Of a DNA stretch of 49,642 nt, positions 45,573-49,642 are shown piece by piece. The position numbers and the translations under genes were made by a program. The notes under the pieces were generated by a model. That model saw nothing but the letters and a program-made list of their open reading frames with translations, was not told where the DNA came from and ran no database searches. Within the stretch, counting starts at the first letter, position 1. The number at the start of each line of letters is the position of its first letter. Source of the stretch: Bacteroidota bacterium (GTDB lineage: Bacteria > Chlamydiota > Chlamydiia > Chlamydiales > FEN-1388); assembly GCA_013285825.1 (NCBI GenBank), contig JABDGV010000003.1:154405-204046 (forward strand). Direction: 5' to 3'.

Positions 45573-46835
45573 ATGAACGAACAGTTGATGCTCCAAATTT
45601 TGCTCGGTGAGTTCCATCATAAACTGAAGCTTCTCAAGGATATGTTCCATCGAGAAGCGCAATTTCCCAACGCCCCAAATAAAATCAAAGTAGCTATCGG
45701 AATACGGCGAGCAGGAAAAACCTATTTTCTCTACCAGTACATTTTAAAGCTTCTGAACGAGGGTGTACCACTTTCTGCGATTTTATTTATCAACTTTGAA
45801 GACGATCGACTTCTCCCGCTAAGTGAGCAGAAATTGGCAAAACTGGTAGATGCCTTTTATTCCCTCTATCCCGAAAACCACGATAGAAAGTGCTACCTCT
45901 TCTTCGATGAAATTCAAAACGTGAACAACTGGCCCACCGTTATTCGCCGTCTCCACGACACGAAAAATGCTGAGATTTTCTTGACCGGTTCGTCCGCCAA
46001 ATTGCTGAGTAAAGAGATTGCCTCCAGTTTACGCGGTCGCTCTTTGGCCGTCGAAATCTGGCCCTACAGCTTCCATGAATTTATGGGTGCGAAAAAAATT
46101 TCAATCGATCAAAGCTTGTATGATAAAAAAACTCAGGACAAACTCAAGCAACTCTTTCACCAATATTTATCCGAAGGTGGCTTTCCAGAGATTCTCCTCT
46201 ATGACCCTGACGTCAAACAAAAAACACTTCAAGAGTATCTGGACGTGGTACTTTACAGAGATATTATTGAGCGACACAATATTAAAAATCCCACGCTGAT
46301 TAAATACATGATCTTGTCGATGATTCACAATGTCGGCAAGCCGTTTACAGTAGCTAAAATGTACAACGATATCAAAAGCCAAGGCTACCAAATTGGAAAA
46401 GACACCCTCTACGAATATGTGGACCACATTGAAGATGCGTACCTTTCGTTTCTGATACCTCTGTACAATAAATCGATACGAAAAAAGCAGGTAAACCCTC
46501 GAAAATTATACGCTATCGACCCAGGCATGGTCAGAGCATTAACCTTAGATTATGAGAACGATCTCGGACGACTTTTTGAAAATATTGTCTATCTCGACCT
46601 AAAACGGCTTGGCTCTACTGTACACTACTATCTGACTCAGGAGCGATATGAGGTTGACTTTTTAGCTCAAACAGCTCGCGGCCACAAAAAGCTTTTTCAG
46701 GTATGCTGGGATGCCCAAGATGCCAACACAATGGAACGAGAACAAAGAGCACTCCAAGCAGCTATGAAAGAGCTCAAGGTTGACGGTGAATTAATAACCC
46801 TCGACAGCTATTTACGAGAGGGAGTGAAACTGTGA
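45573..46835 (+). CDS. AAA_14/DUF4143 ATPase
   Basis: The 420-residue protein has Walker A GIRRAGKT (43-50), Walker B LFFDEIQN, the arginine and sensor segments LTGSSAKLLS and SLRGRSLAVEIWPYSFHEF, and a C-terminal DUF4143 region ending with a nuclease-like fold (RYEVDFLAQ). Such genes are common mobile accessory genes in bacteria and archaea, often with unclear roles. The dyads in front of it suggest its own control. Possibly acquired horizontally. Confidence 0.9.
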   Translation: MNEQLMLQILLGEFHHKLKLLKDMFHREAQFPNAPNKIKVAIGIRRAGKTYFLYQYILKLLNEGVPLSAILFINFEDDRLLPLSEQKLAKLVDAFYSLYPENHDRKCYLFFDEIQNVNNWPTVIRRLHDTKNAEIFLTGSSAKLLSKEIASSLRGRSLAVEIWPYSFHEFMGAKKISIDQSLYDKKTQDKLKQLFHQYLSEGGFPEILLYDPDVKQKTLQEYLDVVLYRDIIERHNIKNPTLIKYMILSMIHNVGKPFTVAKMYNDIKSQGYQIGKDTLYEYVDHIEDAYLSFLIPLYNKSIRKKQVNPRKLYAIDPGMVRALTLDYENDLGRLFENIVYLDLKRLGSTVHYYLTQERYEVDFLAQTARGHKKLFQVCWDAQDANTMEREQRALQAAMKELKVDGELITLDSYLREGVKL

Positions 46836-46882
46836 AAAGCCAATGTTTAAGAAGAGTGTTCAAGAATATTAATGCACTCTTT

Positions 46883-47479
46883 TTAACGCACCACTTCCGT
46901 AGCTACGTACTTTCTTAACCCCTCAAGCGTCGCCTTCATTCCCTTAGCACCGCTTTTCCAGTTTGCGGGGCAAACTTCACCATGCTTTTGGAAGAATTGA
47001 AGAGCTTCAACCATGCGGAGCGCCTCATCGACTGATCGTCCCAAAGGCAGATCATTCATCAACATATGGCGGACAATACCCGATTCATCAATGAGAAAGA
47101 GCGCCCGATAGGCAATTCCTTCGCCTGGAACCAAGACGCCAAATTGCTCGCATACCTGCTTATTGACATCGCCAATGAGCGGATAGGAGACGCCCTCGAT
47201 TCCGCCCTCTGAAACTTTTGTTTTTTGCCAAGCAAGGTGAGTAAAGCAGCTATCGACCGAGCAGCCAATAAGCTGGCAATTAAGCGCTTCAAACTGGGGA
47301 CGCGCTTTTTCAAAGGCCAAAAGCTCTGTTGGGCACACAAAGGTAAAATCTAACGGGTAAAAGAAGAGGAGGACTTTTTTTCCTCGAAACTGCTCTAAGG
47401 TGAATTTTTCCTCAATTTTTCCCTGAACGACTGCTTTAGTTGTTACTGCTGGAACCGTTTTCCCTAGTATCTGCACCAT
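46883..47479 (-). CDS. 2-Cys peroxiredoxin (AhpC/Prx1 type)
   Basis: The protein reduces hydrogen peroxide and organic peroxides. The peroxidatic Cys is in FYPLDFTFVCPTEL and the resolving Cys in GEVCPANW, so it is a typical 2-Cys enzyme. I start at the ATG at 47479, which follows GAGGGG; a TTG four codons upstream would use the same site. It is divergent from the 47529 gene, with AT-rich TATAAT-like sequence (47498-47503) in the gap. Confidence 0.95.
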   Translation of the reverse strand: MVQILGKTVPAVTTKAVVQGKIEEKFTLEQFRGKKVLLFFYPLDFTFVCPTELLAFEKARPQFEALNCQLIGCSVDSCFTHLAWQKTKVSEGGIEGVSYPLIGDVNKQVCEQFGVLVPGEGIAYRALFLIDESGIVRHMLMNDLPLGRSVDEALRMVEALQFFQKHGEVCPANWKSGAKGMKATLEGLRKYVATEVVR

Positions 47480-47528
47480 AAAACCCCTCAAAAATGATAT
47501 AATATCCTGTGTAGGAGATTATCTCCTT

Positions 47529-47945
47529 ATGTACGACTTCAAGCAAGACAAAATCATCTCTTTTCCCACTTTAACTCTCATAGGAGAGGCTGCAAAGGGA
47601 GATTTTTGTACCGGCGTTCTCTGCTCATCTCTCTGGAAATTATGGGATACTTTTGGTGAGCCGCCCATGGATACCGAGGCTCTTTTTTACGCTATCCAAT
47701 CCCTCTCGTTCGGAAAACCTGTGGTATTCTTTAGGGTTGAAGAGGAGGGGTTTTCATTAAGTGAATATGAACTCTGCTTGAACAGCTTAGATAAAGCCAT
47801 TCCCAATAACTCCCCTTTAGGCGCTCTTTTTCTGCCAAAAGTAGGGACGGGCGAGATCATTGAACATAGCCTTGAAATCTGCATCGTCCATGCAGGCATT
47901 CTCATCATGAATGATAAAGACTTTTTTGATTACTTGGCTGCTTGA
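47529..47945 (+). CDS. Protein of unknown function
   Basis: I do not recognise this 138-residue protein. It has no signal peptide or membrane segment; its middle is hydrophobic and acidic in alternation (VVFFRVEEEGFSLSEYELCLNSLDKAIPNN). A segment LFLPKVGTGEIIEHS may be a binding loop. Its stop overlaps the stop of the S15 hydrolase by 16 bases on the opposite strand. AGGAG stands upstream of the start. Confidence 0.7.
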   Translation: MYDFKQDKIISFPTLTLIGEAAKGDFCTGVLCSSLWKLWDTFGEPPMDTEALFYAIQSLSFGKPVVFFRVEEEGFSLSEYELCLNSLDKAIPNNSPLGALFLPKVGTGEIIEHSLEICIVHAGILIMNDKDFFDYLAA

Positions 47946-49597
47946 TCCATCACAGGAAGCATCAGGCGTGAAGGGGTCTTTGACCCTGAGTAAATGGTGT
48001 ACCCGGTTGCTTTTTTATCTCCGGTTACGGGAGATAAATCATACGCCGGATAGTTAGATGCTGAGATCAGCAATCCAATCTTGTGCCCTTCAGCAAAGAC
48101 CATGCTCGTTGTCCAAAGATCGACAACAACTAAGCGAGGCTGTAGAGCTTTTGAGTCTGCTTGAGCACCTGGCAAGATATGAGAGACCCCTTCACTGATA
48201 ATAAAGTGCTCGCCCTTTGGAGTAATATCTACTAAGCGAAGGCAGAGGTCGCGCTCTTCAGCTAAATCTCCGATATAAATATTGGCATAAAGACGGCCAG
48301 TGACTTCCATATCCTCTTTCAAAGCAGAGGTGGCCAAGAGAAGCACATCATTTCGGGAAGTTAGAGAAGAAATATCAAGCGGTCCATCGGGCATAAATAA
48401 GTTTCGTCCGCCAACGGTTGGAACAGGATTGCTTGGATCATATAGTACCGGATAGGTCGCAGCTTCCTCGCTCGGTTCATTTAGAGAAAGTAGTTTATCC
48501 TTTGCAAAGCCAAGTTCAATATAGTGCGAACCTTCGGGAGGCCAAGTTGTTGCAGTTCTCCACACATTCCCACGCGACTTTGATCCATCAAAGGGACCCA
48601 TGACATAATATTGAACTGCAGGAGCTTCCGCAATCTGGCGGCCCATGCCTTTCAAATGCCAATCAAGCCACGCTCTTTGAGTTATCTGCACAGGAGGAGT
48701 CATCATAGGTGGGGTAAGTGTAAAAGCACCAACTTTGCCTGAAGTTCTCCAGCGATGGCCCCAAGGACCAATCACCAGCTTGTGAAGCTTTCGAACTTCG
48801 GCCTGGGAATGCTCTTTTGCTGCGATGAATGCGTCAATCGTTCCTTGAAGGAATATGTCAAACCAGCCGCCCTTATGAAGCTGTGGAACACGAATCTGGT
48901 CAGCATAATCAATGGCGTTAAACTTGCTCCAGAAACTGTCATAGCGGGAACGCTGCTTAAGCCATTCGGCAACAGAGGGCTGACGGCGGTGTACTTTCAA
49001 CCAACCTTCAACTTGTTCCTTGCGGAACTGTCCGCCTGGAAACACGGCATACTGATACATGCTGGGAGCTGCCATCTCGATATGCTGGCAGACAAGATTG
49101 GGAGGAGCCGAAGGCGCCATTAAAAGCTGAGTAATACCAGTTGCAGAAACGCCAATAGTTGCAACTTTACCATTACAGAAGGGCTGAGAGCTGAGCCATT
49201 GAACCGTATCATAGCCATCAACGGGGTGAGTCCCTGAAAGCGACCATCCATCGGTAAGATAGGGCATAATAATCCCAGTTTCATCACAGCAGGATCTAGT
49301 TGACTGAATAACAAGCGCATAGCCTCCATCATCGACCAGATCAAACCATACAGGATCAGCTTTATCACGCCCAAGAGGGTGGCGGACTAATATACAGGAG
49401 ACCTTTTGGCCCGGCATCAAGTTTTTCGGCAGGTAGAGATTTGCAGGCAGCTTTACTTCATCCCTCATAGGGATCTCAAGAACTACATCAGGAGCGCGAG
49501 TTTCGCTGGAAACAAGCGTAGAATCCAATAATGCAAGGAAGAAGAGAAAGGAAAATGAAAAAAAACGTATGACTGCCATCATTCTACTTGTTGACAT
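47930..49597 (-). CDS. Exported X-Pro dipeptidyl-peptidase/CocE-type hydrolase (S15)
   Basis: The 555-residue protein starts with a signal peptide (FFSFSFLFFLALLDSTLVSS). The alpha/beta-hydrolase domain follows: LVRHPLGRD, HPVDGYDTVQWLSSQPF and the nucleophile elbow GVSATG with Ser151, then GGWFDIFLQG and GPWGHRW as sources of the acid and His. The C-terminal part is a jelly-roll X-Pro domain (TGRLYANIYI, VVDLWTTSMVF). Members hydrolyse Xaa-Pro peptides or ester and amide bonds; the substrate is unknown. It may feed proline-rich host peptides or detoxify esters in the vacuole. The ATG at 49582 (MMAVIRF) is another possible start. Confidence 0.9.
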   Translation of the reverse strand: MSTSRMMAVIRFFSFSFLFFLALLDSTLVSSETRAPDVVLEIPMRDEVKLPANLYLPKNLMPGQKVSCILVRHPLGRDKADPVWFDLVDDGGYALVIQSTRSCCDETGIIMPYLTDGWSLSGTHPVDGYDTVQWLSSQPFCNGKVATIGVSATGITQLLMAPSAPPNLVCQHIEMAAPSMYQYAVFPGGQFRKEQVEGWLKVHRRQPSVAEWLKQRSRYDSFWSKFNAIDYADQIRVPQLHKGGWFDIFLQGTIDAFIAAKEHSQAEVRKLHKLVIGPWGHRWRTSGKVGAFTLTPPMMTPPVQITQRAWLDWHLKGMGRQIAEAPAVQYYVMGPFDGSKSRGNVWRTATTWPPEGSHYIELGFAKDKLLSLNEPSEEAATYPVLYDPSNPVPTVGGRNLFMPDGPLDISSLTSRNDVLLLATSALKEDMEVTGRLYANIYIGDLAEERDLCLRLVDITPKGEHFIISEGVSHILPGAQADSKALQPRLVVVDLWTTSMVFAEGHKIGLLISASNYPAYDLSPVTGDKKATGYTIYSGSKTPSRLMLPVMDQAAK

Positions 49598-49642
49598 ACA
49601 TAAATTAAATATCTCACGAAAGATCCATTGACCTTTCGCGAG

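Overview
The window looks like chromosome from a member of the phylum Chlamydiae, outside the family Chlamydiaceae (an amoeba- or animal-associated 'environmental' chlamydia, perhaps Waddlia-like). The evidence is the combination of chlamydial gene pairs and oddities: a probable nth start next to mnmE with psd a few genes on, uvrB beside trpS, two tandem tyrP-type aromatic amino-acid permeases, a long two-part ThyX-like protein, an mcsA-mcsB pair, and groES-groEL behind a CIRCE operator. Between these housekeeping blocks lie many exported or eukaryote-like proteins. The species assignment is inference; no search was run.

Layout. 1-1606: probable nth start (partial) and mnmE, both minus strand. 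1665-6688: an accessory block with a membrane-anchored USP-like deubiquitinase and four methionine-salvage genes (mtnD, mtnC, an mtnC-mtnD fusion, mtnB). 6826-8123: a small exported protein overlapping psd. 8200-15017: a lipoprotein methyltransferase, three exported glycosyltransferases and an unknown exported protein. 15014-25835: uvrB, trpS, two tyrP permeases, thyX-like, a small membrane HExxH protein, a small exported protein and a UvrD/PcrA helicase. 25898-30650: a NamZ-like muramidase whose N-terminus is built from a repeat, then groES-groEL, an FmdB zinc ribbon and prmA. 30711-35107: a large exported Rhs/YD-repeat protein with a lipase-like tip and an overlapping small gene. 35117-38140: three GHMP enzymes of the lower mevalonate pathway. 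38246-39970: tRNA-Arg(ACG), an MBL-fold hydrolase and an F-box protein. 40049-44123: mcsB-like, mcsA-like, rluA-like and eno. 44185-49597: an exported DHH/PPX1-like phosphoesterase, an AAA_14/DUF4143 ATPase, a 2-Cys peroxiredoxin, an unknown protein and an exported S15/CocE-type hydrolase.

The most striking feature is export. By eye, 14 of the 43 protein genes begin with a signal peptide or lipobox, and several belong to families that are normally cytosolic: three methionine-salvage enzymes, glycosyltransferases, a SAM methyltransferase and a PPX1/prune-like phosphatase. The MtnC-MtnD fusion lacks a signal peptide but has a polar Ser/Thr/Asn/Gln-rich N-terminus of the kind seen on type III effectors. 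Together with the deubiquitinase and the F-box protein, this suggests an arsenal of enzymes sent into the vacuole or host cell, including a possible methionine-salvage module that works on host metabolites or mimics host salvage enzymes.

Intergenic regions carry three families of short-period palindromic repeats (a CACAGAG family, an ACAGGAT family and a GCAAAG family) and a separate 33-bp inverted repeat upstream of eno. The only gene-free stretch longer than 300 bases (27251-27578) is filled by repeats and the groES control region.
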